NCBI GenBank assembly: GCA_003566885.1 | Contig: PXBO01000082.1 | Location: forward strand, 1-40,255 | Direction: 5' to 3' | Length of the DNA stretch: 40,255 bases | Source of the DNA: Opitutia bacterium | Lineage (GTDB): Bacteria; Verrucomicrobiota; Verrucomicrobiia; Opitutales; T3Sed10-336 | Shown: piece by piece, positions 7,552 to 16,416 of the stretch | Layout: the number at the start of each line of letters is the position of its first letter | Position numbering within the stretch: position 1 is the stretch's first letter | Notes under the pieces: model-generated | Database searches by the model: none | The model's input: only the letters and a program-made list of their open reading frames with translations | What the model was told of the DNA's origin: nothing | Program-made: the position numbers and the translations under genes

Positions 7552-7596
7552 TTCGCCAAGGAGTCTCGCGGGGATAAACCCCGTCTCAACGCGCCT

Positions 7597-7664
7597 ATTA
7601 CCCCCTCTTATGGGGGATATTCAGATTTCGAATGACCTGATATTTTCCCCTATGTCTGATTAGG
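7597..7664. promoter_or_regulatory. Likely control region of the giant secreted-protein run
   Basis: CCCCC (7601-7605) and GGGGG (7612-7616) flank TCTTAT. A second imperfect inverted pair follows: GGGGATATTCAG (from 7613) against CTGATATTTTCCCC (from about 7638). These lie 45-110 bases before the ATG at 7710. Nested G/C-tract palindromes here fit an operator, perhaps of the neighbouring LuxR protein, but no -35/-10 pair is convincing. Assignment is by position and symmetry only. Confidence 0.3.
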
Positions 7665-7709
7665 TTGAACTCCCAACCTTTCGGAACCTTTTCGTTTTCC
7701 GTGTATCCT

Positions 7710-10085
7710 ATGAAAATCGCACGTTCGTTCGAATTCGTGAAACTCCGGCAAAGCCGCCCCTCCGTCGCCGCCGGCTTGCTCTTTCTGTTAGGATTTCCCG
7801 CCGCGGCACTGGCGGATCTGACGCATGACCTGGAGTCCGTTGCGGTAATCAACGCAACCGGTTACGTCATCGATTCCGATATCGACAACCTCAGCCCCCT
7901 GTACGATCGCGACGCGATCCAGGTGGAAACGACGATGACCTACAGCCGGTCCGGGGATTCGTCTTTTTACTACCGGTATCGCTTCGATATTCAGTTGCTG
8001 GACGAAAACGATGTCCCCCAGTTCCTGGTTCTCGGACTCGACGGCGAAGGTCTGACGCACTCGGCGTTTCAGGATGTCGATCTGACGGAGGATCCGGGAC
8101 CCGTCACTCTCCCGACCGTGGCGAGGATCCGTCCGAAGGAACGGTTGAATCCCTACATGAACTACCGGGCCGAGGTGAAGGTCTTCCGCCGCGAGCTGCC
8201 CTCGGGCACGGACTTCACCGATCTCGATCTCTCCGGGGAAACCGCGGCGGCACGGTACAAACACTTCAACTCGAGAATCAGCGGAGACGCCGCCTTCAAC
8301 GTCATTTCCGAAGTCGAGATCGTATCCTGGAACCGTTTCCACCGCGTGCAGACGGACCCGTCGAATGATTTTTTCCGGGTTGCCGCGCTGGTCCGCCTTC
8401 ACCGTTACGACGATTTCAACGCTCCCGTATCCTCGGACATCATCAACACCCGGATCCACGCGGTCATGCGCGACGATCAGGGAACCGTGATCCCGCTCCA
8501 GCAGTCCTCTTTCGATTTCTTCCAGAACCAGCCGTCCTACATCGAAGAAGGCGGAGGGCTTCCCAAACGCCCGCACACCCTGGGCGCGGTTCGCAATCTC
8601 AACCTGCGCCCGGCCAACCAATTGCTGTCCCGCTCGCGCACCTACCGGGTCGAGGTGACGGTAAGCCACTTCGAAGCGCCCGGCGATCTCGTTCCCACCG
8701 CCGGAAACAGCCTGACCACCGCGGTCGAGCAGTTGCTCGACTTCAACGGCACGCTGGCTTTCGCCGGCGCCACCGGAACCTTCGCCAGCATCGCCGCGCC
8801 CGCGCCCGGAGTGGAAGCCGTCGGACCGGATTACCTGCAATCCACCCTCCGCATCAACAACCAGAGCGGCACTTTCCAGGGCATGACCTTCGGCAACGGG
8901 ACGCCGCTGGGAGTCGAATTGAGAAACGACGGGGTCGCGACGTTGATCGACGGCTCCTTTGCCTTGAGCGGGATGGGCGTGCCGTCCAATCCGGGGAAAA
9001 TCGGGTACACGCTTCACGACCTCGTCGTCGAACCGGATCAGATCAACGGAACGGTCCACCTTCAGCTTCCGGCGGGTCTCGGAGTCGCCGCGGATCCCGA
9101 CACGCGTATCCACGAACCGAATATCCTTTTCCCGGAAGTTTCCCTGGACGGCCAGCTCAAACCTCTCGACGCCACCCTCGAGTCCGCGGCGGACCGCTGG
9201 GCGGCCGAGGAGTCGAAGCCGTTTGTTTTCGAAAGCACCGCGATCTTCTGGGATGTGGACGACGACCGGTTGCGTTTCAAAGTGCCGGCGGCCGCGAGCG
9301 CGCGGTTTGTCCGGTTGGGCGAATACGATTCTCTCTTCTTCGACGAGACCCTGCCCGCCAGCCAGCGATTCAAGCCGTCAAACGACGGCTATTACTGGCG
9401 ACTCACGAGCGTGACCAGCGCCGAGGTGGTGATCGATGCGGATTCCGCAACCGGAGCGGCGCTCATGAGTTGTGACCTTTCCATCGGCCTGACCCTCTTC
9501 ATGGGGCACTTCCCGAACGCGGTGGTCGCCGCCTCCGGCGGAACCCAGCGTATCGTCCAGGATCGCGTCGACACGACCTACGGCGGCCTGGCCGGCGTCG
9601 ACGCGGTGGAACTGTTCTATCGGCGGGATTGTCCGGACGGCGACTGTGGCGGCGAAGTCGGGCCGGAAACCCTGGTTTTCAATCCGGACGGCGAGAGCCT
9701 GAACTTCACCCGTGACGGCGGCATCGCCGCGAGCGGGGTCCTCGAAACCCCCACCACCCTGAATTGGGGCTGGGTGGCGGAGGCCGGCGACTTCGCACAG
9801 AATGCCACGACCTTTCTTGATGCCGGCTTTCATGCCAGCGGTTTCTTCATGGCGGCGGCCCAGTATGCCGGAGATCCCGTTTCGCAGGCCGCGCGCCTCC
9901 TGCTGACCGGGGTGGACGCCGCCGGCGCCGACGTCGTCGAACGGCCGGGGACCTCCGCCTACACGGCCGGTCTCGGCGACTACCCGGGTTTCAATTTCCG
10001 CGTCGTCGAACACGGCGACCAGGACGGAAGAATGGTTCTGGCGGGCGAATCGACCGATCCCTTTCCGCTGACCAACCGGTCCTAG
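7710..10085 (+). CDS. Giant secreted protein 1, N-terminal part (up to an in-frame TAG)
   Basis: The ATG at 7710 gives a clean signal peptide (charged MKIARSFEFVKLRQ, then a hydrophobic AGLLFLLGFPAAALA, cleavage near ADL). A further in-frame ATG at 7665 would precede it and spoil the leader. The 791-residue product is beta-rich, acidic and low in Cys, with repeating sheet-like modules and a FDIQLLDENDVP-like opening module (about 85-110). I recognise no family. It ends in LTNRS-TAG, but the same frame continues at once (YYVRRAGVTG) into the next entry with no new signal peptide, so the two were surely one gene. The stop may replace a Trp (TGG to TAG). No Shine-Dalgarno is seen; a pyrimidine-rich TTTTCC lies upstream, as at the next two genes. 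Confidence 0.75.
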   Translation: MKIARSFEFVKLRQSRPSVAAGLLFLLGFPAAALADLTHDLESVAVINATGYVIDSDIDNLSPLYDRDAIQVETTMTYSRSGDSSFYYRYRFDIQLLDENDVPQFLVLGLDGEGLTHSAFQDVDLTEDPGPVTLPTVARIRPKERLNPYMNYRAEVKVFRRELPSGTDFTDLDLSGETAAARYKHFNSRISGDAAFNVISEVEIVSWNRFHRVQTDPSNDFFRVAALVRLHRYDDFNAPVSSDIINTRIHAVMRDDQGTVIPLQQSSFDFFQNQPSYIEEGGGLPKRPHTLGAVRNLNLRPANQLLSRSRTYRVEVTVSHFEAPGDLVPTAGNSLTTAVEQLLDFNGTLAFAGATGTFASIAAPAPGVEAVGPDYLQSTLRINNQSGTFQGMTFGNGTPLGVELRNDGVATLIDGSFALSGMGVPSNPGKIGYTLHDLVVEPDQINGTVHLQLPAGLGVAADPDTRIHEPNILFPEVSLDGQLKPLDATLESAADRWAAEESKPFVFESTAIFWDVDDDRLRFKVPAAASARFVRLGEYDSLFFDETLPASQRFKPSNDGYYWRLTSVTSAEVVIDADSATGAALMSCDLSIGLTLFMGHFPNAVVAASGGTQRIVQDRVDTTYGGLAGVDAVELFYRRDCPDGDCGGEVGPETLVFNPDGESLNFTRDGGIAASGVLETPTTLNWGWVAEAGDFAQNATTFLDAGFHASGFFMAAAQYAGDPVSQAARLLLTGVDAAGADVVERPGTSAYTAGLGDYPGFNFRVVEHGDQDGRMVLAGESTDPFPLTNRS

Positions 10086-10091
10086 TACTAC

Positions 10092-13028
10092 GTGCGCCGC
10101 GCCGGGGTCACCGGCATCCACGAAGCCGTAAACGGGCAGTTCAATCCGGTCGCCACGATCTACGGAATCGACTTCGAGTTCACCACCCTCGGCTGGGCGT
10201 TTCTCGACAGCGAGGCCGTGACCAGCCGCACCGCGGGGAGCCTTTCGGTACAGTATCCTTCCGACTTTGATCTGGAGTTCGATAAGCTGATGATCAGTTG
10301 CCAGGGAGCGCTGCTCGGAGCCGATATCGCCGGATCCGACGTCGGCGCGACGAAGAAGCTCGCGTATTGGAACGCGGATTTCAAACCGCTCTCACTCGCC
10401 TTCGAGGGGAAGGACGAGGACCTCTGCGATCCCTCGAAGCGGCGGCTCGTCCTCGGCGTCGAGGCTTATGCCGGGACCGTTCCCCAGCCGCTCGCGGGCA
10501 AGATCGGGTTTCAGACGAACGGCAACCTGATCACGCTCGCCTCCGGCGACCTGGACCCGCCGTTCGATTCGCGTTTCAAGCTCCCGAATTCCTTTTCCAT
10601 GGGCGGCCCGGGCGACGAAATCTACGCCGCGACGCCGGTGGGCGATGCGTACCTTAACGATTACACGGCGGCGCCGGACGATTTCGGATGGATGAATATC
10701 TCCGCCTACGTCGATGTTCCGTTCTTCTCCGACATGGAGATTCACCTGCACACGAGCGCGCGAAAGGATGACGACGAGGCGCTGATTTACATGATGGGCG
10801 GTTTTCCCGATCACGGTTTCTCCGTCGGCGGAAAGCACTTCTTCAACGAAACGGTTTTCGACGTTGGCAATCGCGGGTTTCCGCAGGGAAACAATCTCAC
10901 CGTCGCCCAGTACCGGTCGGGCATCGACGGCAGCGTCCAATACCGGCCTCGCGTTAAGAAACGCTGGCTCGGCGTCATTGATTTCGATTACCCGCTGCAA
11001 TGGCGGGTGGCGTCGCGTTCGCTGGTTTCCTTCGAGGATGAAACGACCGAACTGCTCGTGCTGCGGGCCGAGCACCGCATCGACTATCTCTCCCCCGAAC
11101 AGGTCGAAATCAGCTTCGGCGCCAGCGTCTCGACCCTTCCGAAAATCAGCATCGCCAACTTCGTCGCCGACCAAACGAGCGAAGTGACCGGGTTGCTGCT
11201 GAACTATTTTCAGACCGAGGTCGTCGACGCCGGCATCCAGGGTTTGAACGAGATCCTCGACGTCAAGCAACGGGACTTTTTCGAGAAGGTGTTGAGCCCG
11301 GCCGTCGACGCGACCGTGGACCAAGTGATGAACGCGGTCACTCCCAACTGGAACGCGGCGACAAAACAGTGGCATAATCCCAATCTCCTTCAGGTAATCG
11401 ACCAGGGCCTCCTCGATGAGTTCGACGGTGTCGTCGCGCAGATTCAATCCGCCCTGACAACCGCAAAGAACGCCGCCGGCGTCCTCAAAGAGATTGACGA
11501 CCGCCTCGCCCAGGCGGAAGACGCGCTGACGCAGATCGAAGGTTTCATCGAGGAAAAAGACGGCAAGCCGCTGGGCGATCTCGAATCCGCCGTCCTCGGA
11601 CTGGCCTCCATCGTTTCGCAGGCCCTCGACAAGCCGGAGTTCCACGAGAAGATCTCCGAACTGCTCAAACGCGGCGAACCGCGGATCATCGAGGTCCGGG
11701 TCGCGATCACCCAGGTGCGCGATTTCATCACCAACGTGCGCGATGCGATGGGCGAAGGCGGCGACTTCGCGAACCAGGTGATTTCCCTGGTCGATAACAA
11801 CGTCGCGTCGATGAACGGAGCCGCGCAGAAGGTGCGCACGGACATTGAAAAGGTTCTTCTGCAGGTCCGGCCCGGCGTCGATTCCCTCGCCGATTTCGAC
11901 GCCGCCCTGCGCGAACAGATGAAGCAACGGATCGCCGACCACATGATCGGTCTTCCGGTGATCCGGGAGTTCAACCGTCTCATCAAGCAGCGTCTCTACG
12001 ACACAACCGCCCTCCTTACCGAGGCTATCGACGAAGTCTTCGACCAGATCAACCTGACCCTGCGCGACATCATCCGCGAGGTCGCCGGCGGGCTGGACGA
12101 AAAATTCGACGAGATGCTGGGCGATGTGGCCCCGGTCATGGCCACCGCGAACATCGACGGCTACGCCAAGATCCGCAACGACTCGCTCACCGAACTGCGA
12201 CTCGATCTGAAGGTGCAGATGGACATGCCCGACGAAATGAAGGCGCACGTCTTCCTCCTGATCAAGGAACTCAGTTCGGAGAACTCGCCGGCGGAGTGCC
12301 TGCCCGCTTCCGGCAAGGCGACCGAGGTCACGATCGGGGCGAAGGACGTTTCCGTGGATTGGCTCTTTCCGGACGTCGCCATCAATCTGGGCGCGAAGTT
12401 CGTGATCGCCGGCGATCCGGACAACAATTTCCCGCTTCTGGGAATGGGAGGCGGGATCGACGTCGTGGGAGATATTTCCTTCGCCGATTCGATCGTCATT
12501 AAAAAGCTCGGCGCCTCTCTGATGTTCGGGAAGTACGAAAACTACATCAGCGCCGCGGCCCAGATCGAAGTCCAGGGATTCCAGGGCGGCGGAGGCATTT
12601 TCTTTGGAAGGGCCTGTTCGATCGATCCGTTTTTCTGGGATGAAACCGTCGCGGCGGTGATCGGCGAACCGCCGTTTACCGGATTCTATGGATACGGCGA
12701 ATTCTGGATTCCGATCAACCAGCTCATCGGCATTCCGTCCACCTGTCTCTTCAACCTTTCCGCCGGAGTCGGAGCCGGTGCCGGGGTGTTCGCCGAGGGG
12801 CCGACCGTTTTCGGAAAAATGTTCCTCGGGGTGAGCGGCGACCTCCTTTGCATCGTGAGCATCACCGGCGAGATTTCACTCGTCGGCGTGGCGCGGCCGA
12901 GCGGTCTCTCCCTCGCCGGCGAAGGCCGCTTCCAGGCCGAGATCGGCTATTGTCCCGTCTGCCTGAAACTCGACAAAACCGCGCGCCTCGTGAACGAGAA
13001 CGGCAAATGGAGCCGCTCGGTCAAGTAA
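10092..13028 (+). CDS. Giant secreted protein 1, C-terminal part (after the in-frame TAG)
   Basis: This 978-codon frame is in register with the upstream part and begins at GTG 10092 only because a TAG stands six bases before. It has no signal peptide or plausible ribosome site of its own. Residues 1-380 are beta-rich. About 385-690 is almost entirely helical with coiled-coil character (for instance AAGVLKEIDDRLAQAEDALT and DEVFDQINLTLRDIIREVAG). About 700-978 returns to short alternating strands rich in Gly (LLGMGGGIDVVGD, SAGVGAGAGVFAEG) with scattered Cys pairs. This order suggests a stalk or rod between two sheet domains. Whole-gene length would be 1,772 residues. Unless the stop is read through, this part is not made. 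I recognise no named family. Confidence 0.7.
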   Translation: MRRAGVTGIHEAVNGQFNPVATIYGIDFEFTTLGWAFLDSEAVTSRTAGSLSVQYPSDFDLEFDKLMISCQGALLGADIAGSDVGATKKLAYWNADFKPLSLAFEGKDEDLCDPSKRRLVLGVEAYAGTVPQPLAGKIGFQTNGNLITLASGDLDPPFDSRFKLPNSFSMGGPGDEIYAATPVGDAYLNDYTAAPDDFGWMNISAYVDVPFFSDMEIHLHTSARKDDDEALIYMMGGFPDHGFSVGGKHFFNETVFDVGNRGFPQGNNLTVAQYRSGIDGSVQYRPRVKKRWLGVIDFDYPLQWRVASRSLVSFEDETTELLVLRAEHRIDYLSPEQVEISFGASVSTLPKISIANFVADQTSEVTGLLLNYFQTEVVDAGIQGLNEILDVKQRDFFEKVLSPAVDATVDQVMNAVTPNWNAATKQWHNPNLLQVIDQGLLDEFDGVVAQIQSALTTAKNAAGVLKEIDDRLAQAEDALTQIEGFIEEKDGKPLGDLESAVLGLASIVSQALDKPEFHEKISELLKRGEPRIIEVRVAITQVRDFITNVRDAMGEGGDFANQVISLVDNNVASMNGAAQKVRTDIEKVLLQVRPGVDSLADFDAALREQMKQRIADHMIGLPVIREFNRLIKQRLYDTTALLTEAIDEVFDQINLTLRDIIREVAGGLDEKFDEMLGDVAPVMATANIDGYAKIRNDSLTELRLDLKVQMDMPDEMKAHVFLLIKELSSENSPAECLPASGKATEVTIGAKDVSVDWLFPDVAINLGAKFVIAGDPDNNFPLLGMGGGIDVVGDISFADSIVIKKLGASLMFGKYENYISAAAQIEVQGFQGGGGIFFGRACSIDPFFWDETVAAVIGEPPFTGFYGYGEFWIPINQLIGIPSTCLFNLSAGVGAGAGVFAEGPTVFGKMFLGVSGDLLCIVSITGEISLVGVARPSGLSLAGEGRFQAEIGYCPVCLKLDKTARLVNENGKWSRSVK

Positions 13029-13105
13029 CCGATCCGCAAGACTCAGCTTCAATCGTCCAACTTAAAGCACAACGCCGCCACCGGCCACACGAACTCCTTT
13101 TTTCC

Positions 13106-16100
13106 ATGAACGCGAACCCTCCTTCTTCATTTTCACGAGCCTTCGTCCGCCGCCGATTCACCGGGATTCGCGCGCTACTCGCGCTTTCCCTGCTGCCGTT
13201 CGCGCTGGCCACACTCACCGAGGCGCAGCCGCTACAGGACGCGCTCTTCACCGTGGGCACGTCGGCGAAGGACGGTTCCAACGACGACTGGGCCTACCTG
13301 CTCTTTCAATTGACGAGCGACGGCAACGACCTCCTCACCCGCCGCCTCGCGATTTATGAAAAGCCCGGCGGTATCAACACCCCGGGATTCTTCGAACACA
13401 GCGGCAACGTTGCCCTCCAGTACGATCCCATCGTCATCGCCGGCCTTCTCGCCCGCGCGGCCGCGATCGGGCAGGCGCCGGGAGACCTGAACTCGGCCAT
13501 CGACGAACTATTCGGCGATCTCGTCCCCTCCCCCGACCTGTCGGTCGAAGAGAAGCTTTCGGCGGTTATCATGGGATCGATCGGTGATCCGCGGCAGTTC
13601 GGAAACCTCATGCTCCTCGCGCGAATGCACCCGGGGGTGAGTCTCTGCCTGGGACTCGCTCACGCCCAGCGCATCGGACCCGGCGTATCCACCTTCGAAA
13701 TACGGGAGATCGGACCGTTCGGCCAGGAAATCGGCGTGGTGGGACGCGTGGAAGTCGACGCCGCGTCCCCCGTAGTCCTCCCCGCGCCGGGCGCCCCGGT
13801 CGCGGTACCGGACACCTCCCCCAAGGGCCACTTGAACGCCCGCCTGCGCTGGGCCTCGCCGGATCCCCTGCGCCGTCTCGCTCTCCTTCAATACGGCTTC
13901 AACGTGTACCGGGTGGACCGGACCTTGACCGAGAGCCTTGGCTGGGATGAAACGCCGCCCGATCCCGGCATGTTGGCGGACCTGGCGCTCACCGAGGAAA
14001 CCATACAGCGCGTCAACCGCTCCCCCGTGCTGCCGTCCGTCTTTTACGACGCCGTCTCCGTGCTTGATCTCGAAGCCGATCCGAACACCGCCTTCGTCGC
14101 GGATGACAACGGTCTTTCCGAACCGGGCGCGGTGCGTTTCGAGGATGGGGACCGGTTCTACTATTTTGTGACGGCGCGCGACATCCTCGGACGCGACGGG
14201 TTCGTTTCGCCCGGCACGATGGTGATGATGTCCGACCGCGTGCCGCCGCACTCGCCGCGCCGCCCCGAGGTTCACAACGAAGTCGCGTTCGTCGACGGCG
14301 AGGAAACGCATCACCTGAAAGTCACCTGGCGCCAGACCCCGTTCACACCCGACGAACCGATTTCCGGATACTACGTTTACCGCTGGGCCAATCCCGGCGA
14401 CGTGCAGAAATACGCGATCAATCCGCTGGTCAACCAAATCTCCAACTTCATCCCCCACGTGCCCGGGGAGGAACGGCTCTCGTTCATTGACAACGGACTC
14501 GATGCGCCGACGGTCCCCGAAGACTACGACAAAACCTTCTGGTACACGGTCCGGGCGGTCAAACCGACGGCACTCGGGGGCAACCTCTCCGCCAACAGCG
14601 CCCCCGCCTTCGGCGTGCTGCGAAACCGTTTCGCGCCCGAAGCGCCGGTGGGAAGAATTACCATTCACTGCTGCCTTCCAAACGTCATGCCGGACCGGAT
14701 CGAGACCGTGCCGGACCGGGAGGCCAACGATCCTCTTCGGGTCTATGTCGATCTGGTGGCTATCCGCGAGACACACACGGTCACCTGGGCGGAATTCGCC
14801 CTACACGATCCGGAAAACCGCGAGAACTCCGTCGGCCGGTTCAATTACCTTTTCAATCGCGACCAGGTGGGAACGCGACTCGACCTCGGACGCCGGTTGC
14901 TGGCCGAGAGCGGTGAAGCGTTGCGGGTATTCAGCCGGGTGGGCGACTCCGGCGGAAACGTCTCCGCGTGGGTCGAACTCACGAGCAGCGCTCCCCCTCC
15001 CACAACGGGCTCCGTCCGGCGTTACATCTTCCGCGGCGTGGAAGACTGCTCCGAGGTTCGTCTGGTCGAAGGCTCCGACTGCGACGGCCATTCCCCCGGC
15101 GGACTTCCGGTTCCGGGAAGTCCGGTGATTCCCGAGGACGGACAGAATCCGTCGAACCCGATCGTGATCGCCTTCGATCTGACCGACCGGGCGGAGGAGT
15201 ACCGGGTTTACCGACGCGTGGACAACAGCAATCTCACGCTCTGGCGGCAGGGTCTGGCCGACGAGGCCGAAGCGACGGAGATCGTCCTGGAGGACGCCGC
15301 GCTTCCGCCCAACGCGGGTGAAGTCTCCTACTTCGGGCAGCTCCTCGACGACAACGGCAACGCCAGCGAGCTCAAGTTGCTCGGCACCTACGTCGCCATC
15401 AAACAACCGGCGCCCGATCCCATGCTCAGCCAGCCCGAGGTCGATGGGAGCGACGGCGATCCGCGAATGAAGATCCGCTGGTTCTGTCCCCCGCACGGCG
15501 TGGAACGTTTTGAAATCATGCTCGGCGTGATGCCGGGCTCCCCGCCGCATTCCATTTCGCCCGAGCTGTCGAGCAACGTGGCCGCGCTCAACGAAATGAT
15601 CAATCTGGGCGTCGATGCCGGAGGAGGAAACGGAGGCAACGTCGTCAAGGTCGGCGTTTACCGGACGCCCGCGCTCGAAGGCGGTTTCGGCTTCGGGCCG
15701 GACTACGAGATCAGCGTTCCGGTACTGAAGGGAACCGTCTACCACGTACAGATCCGTGCCGTGGCCAAGTCCGGCGGGCCGAGCAGCTACAGTAATTCCT
15801 ACAGCTTCGTATGGCCGACCGACGCGATCGACGAAGCCACGGGGCCGATGGTGCCCTGGCCGGCCCGGACTCCGCCTGCGGTCGGCGACGCGGCCCACGC
15901 GGGAATCAAACCGATACGCGTCGAAATTCCCGAATTCAACGGGCTGGGCGTCGTCATCGGCGAGGTGCCGGCCGACGCCATCCGGCAGGGAGAATGGGTC
16001 GGAGACCTTCTCGGCGCCGACGCGGATTTGCGCGATTACCTGTTCGATGTCGATGACGCGAACGACACGCTTCTCCCCCTCGTCCTCTACCGTTACCAGG

Positions 16101-16381
16101 TTCCGAGCACCGCGTATCCACAGCCGTCAGGAGACCTGATCCAGGTTTCGCCGATGATGATCGATATCGTCACCGTTTCCACCGAGACGCAAACCGTCAT
16201 TCGCGATCCGTTTGTGAAACTGCTGTCGATGGGCACCGGCACGCCCCAACCGTGGCCGATCGTTCTGCTCGACACCCAACCCGCCGTCCGAACCGCCTCC
16301 TACGCCTATGTGATCGTCCGCTTTCGCGCGGACGGCGAAATCGCGTCCGTCCACCCGGTCCCTCCGATCAACGTCGAATGA
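13106..16381 (+). CDS. Giant secreted protein 2 with fibronectin-III-like modules
   Basis: The 1,091-residue product begins with a signal peptide (FVRRRFTGIRALLALSLLPF, cleavage near TEAQP). Several Ig/fibronectin-III-like segments follow, recognisable by VTW/IRW strands and YxVYRR or YYVYRW strands: about 245-300 (FNVYRVDR), 385-450 (LKVTWRQTPF, SGYYVYRWANPGD), 675-740 (EEYRVYRRVDNSN) and 775-840 (MKIRWFCPPHG). Aspartate-rich loops are frequent. It sits 77 bases after giant protein 1 and its TGA overlaps a possible ATG of protein 3, so the three probably form one transcript. The start at 13106 is chosen for the leader; the open frame extends further upstream without one. Likely exported and possibly adhesive or structural, but no specific function can be named. 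Confidence 0.75.
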   Translation: MNANPPSSFSRAFVRRRFTGIRALLALSLLPFALATLTEAQPLQDALFTVGTSAKDGSNDDWAYLLFQLTSDGNDLLTRRLAIYEKPGGINTPGFFEHSGNVALQYDPIVIAGLLARAAAIGQAPGDLNSAIDELFGDLVPSPDLSVEEKLSAVIMGSIGDPRQFGNLMLLARMHPGVSLCLGLAHAQRIGPGVSTFEIREIGPFGQEIGVVGRVEVDAASPVVLPAPGAPVAVPDTSPKGHLNARLRWASPDPLRRLALLQYGFNVYRVDRTLTESLGWDETPPDPGMLADLALTEETIQRVNRSPVLPSVFYDAVSVLDLEADPNTAFVADDNGLSEPGAVRFEDGDRFYYFVTARDILGRDGFVSPGTMVMMSDRVPPHSPRRPEVHNEVAFVDGEETHHLKVTWRQTPFTPDEPISGYYVYRWANPGDVQKYAINPLVNQISNFIPHVPGEERLSFIDNGLDAPTVPEDYDKTFWYTVRAVKPTALGGNLSANSAPAFGVLRNRFAPEAPVGRITIHCCLPNVMPDRIETVPDREANDPLRVYVDLVAIRETHTVTWAEFALHDPENRENSVGRFNYLFNRDQVGTRLDLGRRLLAESGEALRVFSRVGDSGGNVSAWVELTSSAPPPTTGSVRRYIFRGVEDCSEVRLVEGSDCDGHSPGGLPVPGSPVIPEDGQNPSNPIVIAFDLTDRAEEYRVYRRVDNSNLTLWRQGLADEAEATEIVLEDAALPPNAGEVSYFGQLLDDNGNASELKLLGTYVAIKQPAPDPMLSQPEVDGSDGDPRMKIRWFCPPHGVERFEIMLGVMPGSPPHSISPELSSNVAALNEMINLGVDAGGGNGGNVVKVGVYRTPALEGGFGFGPDYEISVPVLKGTVYHVQIRAVAKSGGPSSYSNSYSFVWPTDAIDEATGPMVPWPARTPPAVGDAAHAGIKPIRVEIPEFNGLGVVIGEVPADAIRQGEWVGDLLGADADLRDYLFDVDDANDTLLPLVLYRYQVPSTAYPQPSGDLIQVSPMMIDIVTVSTETQTVIRDPFVKLLSMGTGTPQPWPIVLLDTQPAVRTASYAYVIVRFRADGEIASVHPVPPINVE

Positions 16382-16416
16382 TCGGCATGTTTGTTTTTGT
16401 GTCATCCGTTTTTCTC

